Positions 31,803 to 41,842 of a stretch of DNA of 64,000 bases are shown piece after piece. This DNA is from Collinsella sp. Lineage in GTDB: Bacteria; Actinomycetota; Coriobacteriia; Coriobacteriales; Coriobacteriaceae. The stretch lies in the NCBI GenBank assembly GCA_019425015.1, contig JAHYYJ010000013.1:1-64000 (forward strand). Reading direction: 5' to 3'. The notes beneath the pieces are model-generated. The model was not told where the DNA came from. It made no database searches and was given only the letters and a program-made list of their open reading frames with translations. The position numbers were made by a program, and so were the translations under genes. Every line of letters starts with the position of its first letter. Position 1 is the first letter of the stretch.

Positions 31803-33479
31803 TTAGGCGAGCTCGGCGGTACCCAGATCGGCGTGCTTCTGCGGATCAACATAGAGATGCTTGACGCGGTCAGAGCCAGCGATGGTGTGCGTGTAGAACA
31901 TCACCGGGATAACCGGGCAGTCAGCAGCGACCATGGCGTCGGCCTCCCGCATCTTGGCGATGCGCTCCTCGTCATCAACCGTGGTGCGGGCCTCGTCGAC
32001 CTTGGCATCGAACTCGGGGTTGCTGTAACCGGAGCGGTTGTCGCCACCGAGGGAGTCGGAGTGGAACAGCGGGTACAGGAAGTTGTCCATGATCGGGTAA
32101 TCGGCGATCCAGCCCAGACGGCCGAACTGATAGTTGAAGTTCTGATACTGCTCGAGCAGGGCAGACCACTCAGGGGTATCGGAGACAGCGGTAACGCCAA
32201 CCTTGGCGAGGTCGCCGATGATGGACTCCATGATCTCCTTGTGACCACCGTCCTGGTTGTAGGAAAGGGTCACGCTAATGCCACGATCGCCGTTAGCGCC
32301 AGCGGGAGCGACCTTGTCGAGGTACTCGTTAGCCTTGTCGACGTCATAGGCGCAGAACTCCCATGCGCCCTCCTTGTAGCCGGCGATTCCCGGAGGAACG
32401 ATGCCGTCGGCGGGGGTACGGGTACCCTTGAAGATGGTCTTGCAGATGGCCTCACGGTTGATGGCCAGGGAGATGCCCTTGCGCAGGTCGGCGTTATTGA
32501 ACGGCTCGGCCGTGGTGTTGCAGGTCAGATAGTACGTGGAAGGCTCGGCACCGAGCAGCATATGCTCGCCGTCACCCATGGTGTAGCCGTCCTTGGACTC
32601 GCCACGGTCCTTCTTGGCGGCGTCAATCTGAGCAACGGGAACGTCGCAGACATCGAGGTTACCGGCCTGGAACTCCTTGTAAGCGGTCTCCATGTCCTTG
32701 ATGACCTGGAAGTGGATGCCATCGATCTTGGCCTTGTCGCCATAGTAATCGTCAAACTTCTTGAGGTTGATCTCCTGGCCATCCTCCCACTTACCGTCCA
32801 TCATGAACGGGCCGTTACCGACCGGGGCAAGGTAGAAGCTCTTGACATCGGACTCGGCGCACTCGGGAACCGGGGACAGAGCCGGGTGAGAGGCGACGAA
32901 GGGGAAGTCGGCGTAAGCGGAAGACAGCTTGACGACGAGGGTCTCATCGTCGGGGCAAGTAACACCGCTGAGCTCGGTAGCGTTGCCGGCAAGCAGATCG
33001 TCATAGCCCTCAACCATGGAAAGGTGATAGGAGACCTCGGAAGGACCATACTCGGTGGCGATGGCCGACTTGGTGTTGACTAGACGCTCCCAACCGAGCT
33101 TGAAGGACTTGGAGGTAACGTCGTCACCGTTGTGGAACTTAGCCTTCTTGATCTTGAAGGTGAACTCGGTGGCGTCGTCGTTAGCCTCAAAGGACTCGCA
33201 AGCCAGCGGAACGATCTCGCCCTTCTCGGGGTCGTACTCCGTCAGAGCGTCGAAGAGCTGGTACTCGACCTGAGTGCCCTGATCCTCCTGGACGTTGTAG
33301 GGGTCGATGCAGACCGGGTTGTTGATGTAGAAGTTCAGCGTCGAACCGGACTCAGAACCGGAAGCGTCGCCGCCCTTCTTGCCGCATGCGGCAAGAAAAG
33401 CCATGGAGCTCGCAGCGAGGGTGCCGCCAACAAAGGCGCGACGACCCATAACGGGCTGGTGGAACATAGAATCAGCCAT
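31803..33479 (-). CDS. oppA: Oligopeptide-binding lipoprotein, OppA type
   Basis: A 558-residue extracellular solute-binding protein of family 5. The N-terminus carries a twin-arginine-like signal with a lipobox (MGRRAFVGGTLAASSMAFLA then ACGKKGG), so it is probably a lipoprotein. The family segment 'VKLSSAYADFPFVASHPALSPVP' appears as VVKLSSAYADFPF and ASHPALSPVP. AAGGAGG precedes the ATG at 33479. It is the first gene of a complete opp operon. Peptides are the likely ligand. Confidence 0.93.
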   Translation of the reverse strand: MADSMFHQPVMGRRAFVGGTLAASSMAFLAACGKKGGDASGSESGSTLNFYINNPVCIDPYNVQEDQGTQVEYQLFDALTEYDPEKGEIVPLACESFEANDDATEFTFKIKKAKFHNGDDVTSKSFKLGWERLVNTKSAIATEYGPSEVSYHLSMVEGYDDLLAGNATELSGVTCPDDETLVVKLSSAYADFPFVASHPALSPVPECAESDVKSFYLAPVGNGPFMMDGKWEDGQEINLKKFDDYYGDKAKIDGIHFQVIKDMETAYKEFQAGNLDVCDVPVAQIDAAKKDRGESKDGYTMGDGEHMLLGAEPSTYYLTCNTTAEPFNNADLRKGISLAINREAICKTIFKGTRTPADGIVPPGIAGYKEGAWEFCAYDVDKANEYLDKVAPAGANGDRGISVTLSYNQDGGHKEIMESIIGDLAKVGVTAVSDTPEWSALLEQYQNFNYQFGRLGWIADYPIMDNFLYPLFHSDSLGGDNRSGYSNPEFDAKVDEARTTVDDEERIAKMREADAMVAADCPVIPVMFYTHTIAGSDRVKHLYVDPQKHADLGTAELA

Positions 33480-33717
33480 GCCATCCTCCTTATGAGATAG
33501 GACAAAGTGAATTCGGCCGGGCAACGTCGAGACAGCCCAATCGAACCATTCAAACGCGGTCCGCCGTTATGGCTGGTTATGCAGTGCGGACCAACGTTTC
33601 GCAATACAGTAGCGCATTTTATGCACAATATGGCGCTAATTCTGGTTAACGGTCGAGAATTTCTTTAGTTGGGCGAAGTATGTGGGGATTTTTTGACCCT
33701 GTTACAAACATGTAAAC
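33480..33717. other. oppA leader and promoter region
   Basis: About 240 bases between the secG terminator and oppA. The TTACA-AACA-TGTAA inverted repeat near 33702-33716 is a possible operator. AT-rich stretches around 33600-33700 are the likely promoter. No gene is seen. Confidence 0.4.
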
Positions 33718-33749
33718 AAAAAGGGTCCCGCACAAAGCTGAACCCTTTT
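33718..33749 (-). terminator. Intrinsic terminator after secG
   Basis: Stem AAAAGGGT / ACCCTTTT with a 14-16-base loop. On the minus strand it ends in CCCTTTTTGTTT. Confidence 0.75.
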
Positions 33750-33771
33750 CATGCATATATGCGACACGAGC

Positions 33772-34026
33772 TTAGTAGCCCACGATGCCCTGCGGGAAGA
33801 AGAACATGCACAGCACGACGCACACGGCAAACACAACAGCCATGATAACGGTCAGGCGATCGAGGTTCTGCTCCATGACGCCCGTGGCAGAGCTGGAGTT
33901 ATACAGCGAGCTAGCGATCATATCCGAAACGCCGGTGCCCTTACCGGAGTGCATCAGAACGAGAATCGTCAGCGCCACGGCAGAAACAGCCCAAACGACA
34001 AACAGAAGAATCTGGAACGGACCCAT
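33772..34026 (-). CDS. secG: Preprotein translocase subunit SecG
   Basis: An 84-residue membrane subunit of the SecYEG channel. Two transmembrane helices (LLFVVWAVSAVALTILVLM and LTVIMAVVFAVCVVLCMFF) flank the conserved cytosolic loop containing HSGKGTGVSDMI and SSSATGVMEQNLDRLT. AAGGAG lies seven bases before the ATG at 34026. It follows gpmI, separated by a terminator. Confidence 0.95.
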   Translation of the reverse strand: MGPFQILLFVVWAVSAVALTILVLMHSGKGTGVSDMIASSLYNSSSATGVMEQNLDRLTVIMAVVFAVCVVLCMFFFPQGIVGY

Positions 34027-34131
34027 AGACAAGCTCCTTAATAGAACAATTCAAACTCCAGTACTGTACCACAATCCCCAACACTCCCCATCTGCCATTT
34101 GGGGACGGAGTAGAAATGGCAGAAATACCAA

Positions 34132-34163
34132 AAGGGGGTCGTCCGGTTGTGGACAACCCCCTT
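34132..34163 (-). terminator. Intrinsic terminator after gpmI
   Basis: Stem AAGGGGGT-x-GTCC / GGAC-x-ACCCCCTT, followed on the minus strand by TT. It ends the pgk-tpiA-gpmI transcript. Confidence 0.75.
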
Positions 34164-34188
34164 ACTAGAAAACGGTATTTGTTTTCTC

Positions 34189-35742
34189 TTAGGCCTCGGT
34201 TGCGAGCACGCGGCCCGTCATCTCGGTGGAAGGCTCCAGACCAGCCATGGTGAGCATAGTCGGGGCGATATCGGAGAGACGACCGTCCTCGATACCGGTG
34301 AGCTGTGCCTTCTCATCAACGATGATGAACGGCACACGGTTGGTGGTGTGAGCCGTGAACGGATGCTTGGAACCGTCGGAAGCAACGTCAAACATGTGGT
34401 CGGCGTTGCCGTGGTCGGCGGTGATCAGCGCAAAGCCACCCTTGGCGAGAATCGCCGGGACAACCTTGGACAAGGCATCGTCAACAGCCTCGACAGCCTT
34501 AACGGCGGCGTCGAAGACACCGGTGTGACCAACCATGTCGCAGTTCGCGAAGTTCACTATGTAGAAATCAGCGCGATCCTCGTTAATAGCGGCGACGAGC
34601 TTCTCGGTAACCTCGGGAGCGCTCATCTCAGGCTGCAGATCGTAGGTAGCGACCTTGGGGGAAGCGACGAGCACGCGCTCCTCGCCCTCCTTGGGCTCCT
34701 CGATGCCGCCGTTGAGGAAGAACGTCACGTGTGCGTACTTCTCGGTCTCGGCGGTGTGCAGCTGCTTCAGGCCATTGGCGGCGATAACGTCGGCCAGGAC
34801 GTTCTCGGGGAACGTCTTGGGGAAGGCGACCTCGACGTCAAACGTCGGATCGTACTCGGTCATCGTCACAAAGTGCGAAAGCTTGATCTGCTCGCGCTCA
34901 AAGCCGTCGAACTCCTTGTCCGTGAACACGCGAGTCATCTGACGAGCGCGGTCGGGACGGAAGTTGAAGAAGATGGCCGCGTCGCCCTCGTGGATGCCCT
35001 CGTTGTGGGCAGCGAAGGGCTCGACGAACTCATCGCCGCGCGGATCCTTCTCGTAGTAGGCCTTGATACCGGCCACGGGATCGGTATCGGCATCGGATGC
35101 ATTGACCATGACGTCGTAGGCGCGCTGGATGCGCTCCCAACGGTTGTCGCGGTCCATGGCCCAATAACGGCCCGAGACGGTAGCAACGCGAGCGTCGCAA
35201 CCGGTCTCCTCGGAAATCTTGGCCAAGAAAGCGCAGAACTCGCTCATGTAGCCGGCACCGGACTGCGGGTCGACATCGCGACCATCCATAAAGGCATGGA
35301 CGCGAACGGTCTTGACGCCATGCTCGGCAGCCATCTTGACCAGGGCCTCGACATGGTTCATGTGAGAATGAACGCCGCCGGGGCTCATAAGGCCCATGAG
35401 GTGCAGGGTCTTGCCTTCGGCCTTGACATCGTCCATAGCCTTAACGAAGACCTCGTTCTTGGCGATAGAGCCGTCCTTGATAGCGTTATTGATGCGCGAA
35501 AGCTCCTGGAACACGATGCGGCCGGCACCGATGTTGAGGTGGCCTACCTCGGAGTTGCCCATCTGACCGTCGGGGAGGCCCACGTCCTCGCCCGAAGCAC
35601 CGAGCGTTGTGTGAGGATACTTCTCGTACAGGCTATCAAGGAAGGGCGTCTTGGCAGCGGCGACGGCGTTCTCGCCATCGGCCGGAGCCAGGCCACAGCC
35701 GTCCATGATGATCAGAAGTGCAGGAAGATGACGCTGTGCCAT
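34189..35742 (-). CDS. gpmI: 2,3-bisphosphoglycerate-independent phosphoglycerate mutase
   Basis: A 517-residue two-domain manganese enzyme converting 3-phosphoglycerate to 2-phosphoglycerate. The N-terminal metal site IIMDGCGLAP and the catalytic serine in DGQMGNSEVGHLNIGAGR are intact. The C-terminal metal residues are in TADHGNADHM and THTTNRVPFI (as HTTNRVPF). It starts 5 bases after the tpiA stop in a pgk-tpiA-gpmI operon. Confidence 0.97.
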   Translation of the reverse strand: MAQRHLPALLIIMDGCGLAPADGENAVAAAKTPFLDSLYEKYPHTTLGASGEDVGLPDGQMGNSEVGHLNIGAGRIVFQELSRINNAIKDGSIAKNEVFVKAMDDVKAEGKTLHLMGLMSPGGVHSHMNHVEALVKMAAEHGVKTVRVHAFMDGRDVDPQSGAGYMSEFCAFLAKISEETGCDARVATVSGRYWAMDRDNRWERIQRAYDVMVNASDADTDPVAGIKAYYEKDPRGDEFVEPFAAHNEGIHEGDAAIFFNFRPDRARQMTRVFTDKEFDGFEREQIKLSHFVTMTEYDPTFDVEVAFPKTFPENVLADVIAANGLKQLHTAETEKYAHVTFFLNGGIEEPKEGEERVLVASPKVATYDLQPEMSAPEVTEKLVAAINEDRADFYIVNFANCDMVGHTGVFDAAVKAVEAVDDALSKVVPAILAKGGFALITADHGNADHMFDVASDGSKHPFTAHTTNRVPFIIVDEKAQLTGIEDGRLSDIAPTMLTMAGLEPSTEMTGRVLATEA

Positions 35743-35747
35743 ATGTC

Positions 35748-36507
35748 CTACTCGCCTGCCTTAACGACCATAGAGGCGAAGTCGGCAGCCTTGAGCGAAG
35801 CGCCGCCCACGAGGGCGCCGTCAACGTCGGGCTTGGCGACGAGCTCGGCGATGTTGCCGGGCTTCGCGGAACCGCCGTAGAGAACGCGGATGCCGTTGGC
35901 GAGCTCCTCGCCGAACATCTCCTTGAGGGTCTCACGGATAGCGCCGCAGACCTCCTGAGCGTCCTCGGCGGTAGCGGTCTTGCCGGTGCCGATAGCCCAG
36001 ATGGGCTCGTAGGCGACAACGACCTGCTTGGGGCAAGTGATCTCGAGACCCTCGAGACCGGCCTTGACCTGGTTCACGACGTGCTCGACATAGGTGCCAG
36101 CCTCGCGGACCTCGAGGGACTCGCCGCAGCAGAAGACGGGAACAAGACCGGCGGCAACGAGGGCCTTGGCCTTCTTGTTCTGGTCCTCGTCGGTCTCATG
36201 GAAGTAGTCGCGACGCTCGGAGTGACCGATGATGCAGTAGGTGCAGCCAGCAGACTTGAGCATGTCGCAAGAGGACTCACCGGTGAAGGCACCCTTGGCC
36301 TCCCAGTACACGTTCTGTGCACCGAGGGCGATGGGGGCAGCCTGAATGCGGTCATGAACCGTGGTGATGTCAATGGTCGGAGGGCAGACGAGCACCTCGA
36401 CGCCAGCCGGAACCTCGGGCAGAGCCTGAGCCAGCTCGTCGGCGAGCTTGGCGGCCTCGGCGACGTCGTTGTTCATCTTCCAGTTACCAGCGATAAGAAG
36501 AGTGCGA

Positions 36508-36515
<8 letters not shown>
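35748..36515 (-). CDS. tpiA: Triosephosphate isomerase
   Basis: A 255-residue glycolytic isomerase. Active-site residues are visible: GNWKMN (Lys), IIGHSERRDYF (His), VVAYEPIWAIGTG (catalytic Glu and the flexible loop) and VLYGGSAKP. The start ATG at 36515 overlaps the end of pgk by 8 bases, with GGAGG at 9 bases. This implies translational coupling. Confidence 0.97.
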
Positions 36516-37698
<1,183 letters not shown>

Positions 37699-37754
37699 GT
37701 TTGCTTCTACCTTTCGTACGTGTCTGCCTCCCATTACGGCAGACGATTTCCTAT

Positions 37755-37801
37755 AAAAAGGGCGCGACCCTAGGGTGTAAGCCCTATAAGGCCGCGCCCT
37801 T
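37755..37801 (-). terminator. Terminator or attenuator between gapA and pgk
   Basis: A long stem (AAGGGCGCG / CGCGCCCTT at 37758-37766 and 37793-37801, with additional inner pairing), followed on the minus strand by TTTTTATAGG. Readthrough would couple gapA to pgk; otherwise pgk has its own promoter. Confidence 0.8.
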
Positions 37802-37838
37802 CTTTAGACGCTCAACGAGCTATTCGCTAAAAGCCAAA

Positions 37839-38864
37839 TTAAGCAACGAACTTCTCGAAGTACTTGATGGTGCGGACCATCTGAGAGGTGTAAGAGTTCT
37901 CGTTGTCGTACCAAGAGGTGACCTGAACGAGGGTCTGGCCGTTGCCGAGGTCAGAGCACATGGTCTGAGTGGCGTCGAAGATGGAGCCATGGGTCTCGCC
38001 GATGATGTCGGTGGAGACGATGTCGTCCTCGTTGTAACCGAAGGTCTCGGAGATGGTGGCAGCGTAGGCCTTCATAGCAGCGTTGACCTCGTCGACGGTG
38101 ACCTTCTTGTCAACGACAGCGTAGAGGTTGGTGATGGAACCGGTCGGCGTCGGGACGCGCTGGGCGGCACCGATGAGCTTGCCGTTGAGCTCGGGGAGAA
38201 CCAGGCCGATAGCCTTGGCAGCACCGGTGGTGTTGGGGACGATGTTAACGGCGCAGGCGCGGCTACGACGCTTGTTGCCCTTGCGCTGCGGGCCGTCGAG
38301 CGGCATCTGGTCGCCGGTCCAGGCGTGAATGGTGGTCATGATGCCGGACACGATGGGAGCGAAGTCGTTCAGACCCTTGGCCATCGGGGCAAGGCAGTTG
38401 GTGGTGCAGGAAGCAGCGGAGATGATGTTGTCCTCAGCGGTCAGCGTCTCGTGGTTGACGTTGTACACGATGGTGGGCAGATCGCTGCCGGCCGGAGCGG
38501 AGATGACGACCTTCTTGGCGCCAGCGTTGATGTGGGCCTGAGCCTTAGCCTTGCTGGTGTAGAAGCCGGTGCACTCGAGAACGACGTCGACGTCGAGGTC
38601 GCCCCAAGGCAGGTTGTTGGCGTCGGCCTCCTTGTAGATCTTGATCTCCTTGCCGTCAACGGTGATGGAATCCTCGCCAGCAACGACCTCGTGATCGCGA
38701 GCGTAGTTGCCCTGCGTGGAGTCGTACTTCAGCAGGTAAGCGAGCATATCGGGAGAGGTGAGGTCGTTGATAGCGACGATCTCGGAGCCCTCATGACCGA
38801 ACATCTGACGGAAAGCCAGACGACCGATGCGACCGAAGCCGTTAATAGCAACCTTTACTGCCAT
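37839..38864 (-). CDS. gapA: Glyceraldehyde-3-phosphate dehydrogenase
   Basis: A 341-residue NAD-dependent glycolytic dehydrogenase. It has the N-terminal VAINGFGRIGRLAFRQ and the catalytic SAASCTTNCLAPM, with the active Cys in SCTTN and the paired His in TTIHAWTGDQ. AAAGGAG lies six bases before the ATG at 38864, so the longer reading frame is rejected. It is the first glycolytic gene in this block. Confidence 0.98.
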   Translation of the reverse strand: MAVKVAINGFGRIGRLAFRQMFGHEGSEIVAINDLTSPDMLAYLLKYDSTQGNYARDHEVVAGEDSITVDGKEIKIYKEADANNLPWGDLDVDVVLECTGFYTSKAKAQAHINAGAKKVVISAPAGSDLPTIVYNVNHETLTAEDNIISAASCTTNCLAPMAKGLNDFAPIVSGIMTTIHAWTGDQMPLDGPQRKGNKRRSRACAVNIVPNTTGAAKAIGLVLPELNGKLIGAAQRVPTPTGSITNLYAVVDKKVTVDEVNAAMKAYAATISETFGYNEDDIVSTDIIGETHGSIFDATQTMCSDLGNGQTLVQVTSWYDNENSYTSQMVRTIKYFEKFVA

Positions 38865-38936
38865 TGTGTCTCCTTTCGTAAGGCCCCCGCAAGCTACAGC
38901 GCCCGCCGTTGAGGCCCACAAACTAACCACTCGCCT

Positions 38937-39012
38937 AATATACCTTTTTTTTGACTTGAATTTCACGAGAATGCTCGAAATTGAAAATCAAATTTACGTT
39001 AAAACGTTTTAA
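38937..39012 (-). promoter_or_regulatory. gapA promoter region with a 14-base palindrome
   Basis: The -10 box TATATT (38937-38942, minus strand) lies about 75 bases before gapA. Upstream of it is the perfect palindrome TTAAAACGTTTTAA (38999-39012), with a central CG like LacI-family operators. The whole stretch 38940-39057 is strikingly AT-rich for this genome. Confidence 0.45.
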
Positions 39013-39057
39013 AGAATAAAATAGCAGCTAAATCCGTATATAAGTCGATACTTTAAA

Positions 39058-39987
39058 CTACCTGTTTGCTTCAATGAGCTTTTCAAGTCTCAAAACTCGA
39101 TGGTAGAGGGCCGACTTCGACAAGGGAGGGTCAGCCATCTCCCCCAAATCGCGCAGTGACAGATCGGGGTAGCGCTCGCGCAGGTCGCAAAAGACCGCCA
39201 AGGCGTCCGGAAGCGTGTCGCGCAAACCCCGCTGTTCGAGCTCACCGATCAACGCAAGCTGATGCTGGGCAGCGCCCGCACTTCTGGTCTGATTGGCCAG
39301 CTCGGCATTCACGCGACGGTTTACGTCGTTCTTAACCAATTTGACCGCGCGCGCTTCCTCGATCTCGGTAACGCTGCGCTTGGCGCCGACCAGCTTTAGA
39401 AGCTGCTCGATCTCCTCGGCGCTCTTAATGTAGACGGCAAAGGACCCGCGCCGCGCGTTAACGCGCGCATGGACCCCAATCTGCTCCAATAGATCGCAAA
39501 GTCCCCGGGCATACTGCTCGCCCTGCACCGCGATCTCCAAATGAAAGTCGCCGCGGGGATCGGCCACGAAACCGCCGGCGATGAGCGCGCCGCGGATGTA
39601 GGCAAGCCTGCAGCAGGGACGGGCAACGATGTGCCGGGGAACACCAGCGACGAGCCCTCCCCTGCGGTCGAGGATGCCCAGCAGCACCAGAGCCTTGTCC
39701 AGGTCGGGTTGATCGGGCAGGGTAATGAGATAGTTACGGACCTTATGCAAGACCGATTTACGAACGGTGAATTCCGTTTTGAGCTTAAGGATGCGATGCG
39801 TCAGTGTGATCATCGTGCGCGCGACGGCACCCGTCTCGGTCGCGACCGTCAAACGATACCGCCCGGAGCCGGCCAGCGAAAGAGTGCCGCTCACACGCGT
39901 CAGGGCGGCAAGCGTCGACAAATCGCAGTATTCACATTCGGGTTCGCAGCGCGCGAGCTCGTCACGCACCTCGGCGGTAAACGACAT
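39058..39987 (-). CDS. whiA: DNA-binding protein WhiA
   Basis: A 309-residue WhiA regulator. The two LAGLIDADG-like domains cover about residues 1-210 (start MSFTAEVRDELAR, RGALIAGGFVADPRGDFHLE). A C-terminal helix-turn-helix follows, with LRDLGEMADPPLSKSALYHR. In actinomycetes WhiA controls division genes. It starts 6 bases after the rapZ stop; the yvcK gene usually found between the two is missing here. Confidence 0.96.
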   Translation of the reverse strand: MSFTAEVRDELARCEPECEYCDLSTLAALTRVSGTLSLAGSGRYRLTVATETGAVARTMITLTHRILKLKTEFTVRKSVLHKVRNYLITLPDQPDLDKALVLLGILDRRGGLVAGVPRHIVARPCCRLAYIRGALIAGGFVADPRGDFHLEIAVQGEQYARGLCDLLEQIGVHARVNARRGSFAVYIKSAEEIEQLLKLVGAKRSVTEIEEARAVKLVKNDVNRRVNAELANQTRSAGAAQHQLALIGELEQRGLRDTLPDALAVFCDLRERYPDLSLRDLGEMADPPLSKSALYHRVLRLEKLIEANR

Positions 39988-39993
39988 GCAGGC

Positions 39994-40896
39994 CTATGCT
40001 TTCGTGTTGGCGCGCGACAGGTCGCGATGAGAAATGCTCACGTGATACTGGGCGCCTTCCAAATAACGTGCTGTGGCCTCGGCGATGGCAACGCTGCGGT
40101 GTTGACCGCCCGTGCAACCGATGGCAATAGAAAGCTGTGGCTTGCCCTCCGCGATATAGCCCGGCATCACCGTATCGAGTAGCCGTGTCCAAGCCTTCCA
40201 AAACTCCTGGGTCTTGGGATGGTCCAGAACAAAGTCAAAGACTTTCTTATCGAGACCGGTCATCGTGCGCATCTCGGGATCGTAGAACGGATTGGGCAGG
40301 AAGCGAACGTCGATCATAATGTCCGCCTCGACGGGCATACCGTGCTTAAAGCCAAACGAGAACACGTGAACGTCCATGAGCTGCTGGTCGGACAACTCGG
40401 AGAACGCCATGCGCAATTTGTTGCGCAGAGCAGAGGTGCGCAAGCGGCTCGTATCGATAATCATGTCAGCTCGGTCGCGAACGCCCTGCAGCTGCAGGCG
40501 CTCGCGCTGAATCGCATCGGCCGTAGTCTCCCCCGGCTTGGCAATGGGATGGCGGCGGCGGTTTTCACTATAACGACGGATCAGCACCTCGTCAGAGGCC
40601 TCGAGAAACACGATGTCACAGCTCATCTCGCGCTCCTCGAGTGCGGCAACGGCATCGAGCAGCTCATCGAACAAGCCCTGGCTGCGCAGGTCGCAGGTGA
40701 CGGCAAGATGCCTGCCCACGCCCGTATTGATGCCGACGAGTTCGGCAAGCTGGGCGATCAGACGCGGAGGCAGGTTATCAATGCAAAAATAGCCCATATC
40801 CTCGAACACGTGCATGGCCTGTGTGCGGCCCGATCCGGACATTCCGGTGATGATGACGATATCGGGGATGCGCTCCGAGCGCTCCGCCGCATCCAT
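39994..40896 (-). CDS. rapZ: RapZ-family nucleotide-binding protein
   Basis: A 300-residue P-loop protein (YvcJ/RapZ), in E. coli an RNase adaptor that controls amino-sugar metabolism through sRNAs. The P-loop reads GMSGSGRTQAM, with Arg where most P-loops have Lys. FCIDNLPPRL and the C-terminal IAIGCTGGQHRSV are diagnostic. Two starts have good ribosome sites: ATG 40914 and ATG 40896; I choose the latter from family N-terminus length. It forms a pair with whiA. Confidence 0.93.
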   Translation of the reverse strand: MDAAERSERIPDIVIITGMSGSGRTQAMHVFEDMGYFCIDNLPPRLIAQLAELVGINTGVGRHLAVTCDLRSQGLFDELLDAVAALEEREMSCDIVFLEASDEVLIRRYSENRRRHPIAKPGETTADAIQRERLQLQGVRDRADMIIDTSRLRTSALRNKLRMAFSELSDQQLMDVHVFSFGFKHGMPVEADIMIDVRFLPNPFYDPEMRTMTGLDKKVFDFVLDHPKTQEFWKAWTRLLDTVMPGYIAEGKPQLSIAIGCTGGQHRSVAIAEATARYLEGAQYHVSISHRDLSRANTKA

Positions 40897-41015
40897 GGCA
40901 TCTCCCTTTTGCATGTGCTGCCTCCCAAAAACAAGCGCGGGACCCAGCAACCCGGATCCCGCGCGGTCAATTGCCTATATTGAGTATACCGCCCCGAGCG
41001 GATACGAGGCCTGTC

Positions 41016-41702
41016 TTACGCCTCAAGCGCAGCCTTGAACCAACTCGTAATACTCGTGGGGTGCGTGATGGCGGTGCCGACGACAACGGCCCAGGCGCCA
41101 GCATCGATCGCGGCGCGAGCCTCCTCGGGCGTGTGCACGCGGCCCTCGCAGATGATGGGAAGACCGGGGAATTCCTCGGTCGCCTGACGCAGGAGCGGCA
41201 GATCGGGGCCATCGGCCATGGTGCAGTCGATGGCGGCGACGCCGTGAGAAAGCGTGGTGGATACCAGGTCAAAGCCCATATCAACCGCACGGCGAATGTC
41301 CTCGATGGTGGCACAGTCGGCCATCAGGAGCACGCCCTCCTCGTGCAGCGGACGGAAGGTGTCCTCGACGGTCTTGCCATCGGGACGCGGGCGATCAGTG
41401 GCGTCAATTGCCACGATGTCGGCACCGGCGGCAACGCAGGCGCGAGCATGGCGCAGCGTCGGCGTAATGTAGACGCCCTCGTGTCCATCCTTCCACAAGC
41501 CGATGACGGGGACCTCGCAGCGGCCCTTAATGGCGGCGATGTCGGCAAGACCCTGGCAGCGAATAGCGGCGGCGCCGCCAAGCTCGCAGGCGCGAGACAT
41601 CTGAGCCATGGTTTCGGGCGTACGAAGCGGCTCGCCCATATAGGCCTGAACGCTCACGACGAGCTTTCCCTTCAGGGATTGAATCAAAGGATCAACGGTC
41701 AT
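41016..41702 (-). CDS. nanE: N-acetylmannosamine-6-phosphate 2-epimerase
   Basis: A 228-residue TIM-barrel epimerase that converts ManNAc-6-P to GlcNAc-6-P in sialic acid breakdown. Family blocks are LVVSVQAYMGEPL, AIRCQGLADIAAIK, PVIGLWK and ATDRPRPDG, with a final CEGRVHTPEEA and AVVVGTAITHP. GAAAGG precedes the ATG at 41702. A family B repeat lies immediately upstream. It is the last gene of the sialic-acid locus. Confidence 0.95.
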   Translation of the reverse strand: MTVDPLIQSLKGKLVVSVQAYMGEPLRTPETMAQMSRACELGGAAAIRCQGLADIAAIKGRCEVPVIGLWKDGHEGVYITPTLRHARACVAAGADIVAIDATDRPRPDGKTVEDTFRPLHEEGVLLMADCATIEDIRRAVDMGFDLVSTTLSHGVAAIDCTMADGPDLPLLRQATEEFPGLPIICEGRVHTPEEARAAIDAGAWAVVVGTAITHPTSITSWFKAALEA

Positions 41703-41727
41703 GTGCGACTCAACCTTTCTCAAAACA

Positions 41728-41825
41728 GCCTTCTGAGACACCGCACCTTGACGTTCAAACCGTCGCTCGCGAACCGAAGTACGCTTCGCTCCTCTTTCAC
41801 GTCAATCTGCGGCACCTCAGAAGGC
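41728..41825 (-). repeat. Structured intergenic repeat, family B, copy 2
   Basis: On the minus strand, arms of 27 bases (41799-41825 with 41728-41754) carry two short mismatched patches. They enclose the core GAAAGAGGAG, GAAGCGTACTT and CGCGAGCGACG, shared with copy 1 at 22879-22979. The inner pair is TTGAC / GTCAA, where copy 1 has TTGCC / GGCAA. It lies between nanK and nanE and is followed by TGTTTTG. Confidence 0.8.
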
Positions 41826-41842
41826 GCACTTGGTAGTTATGT

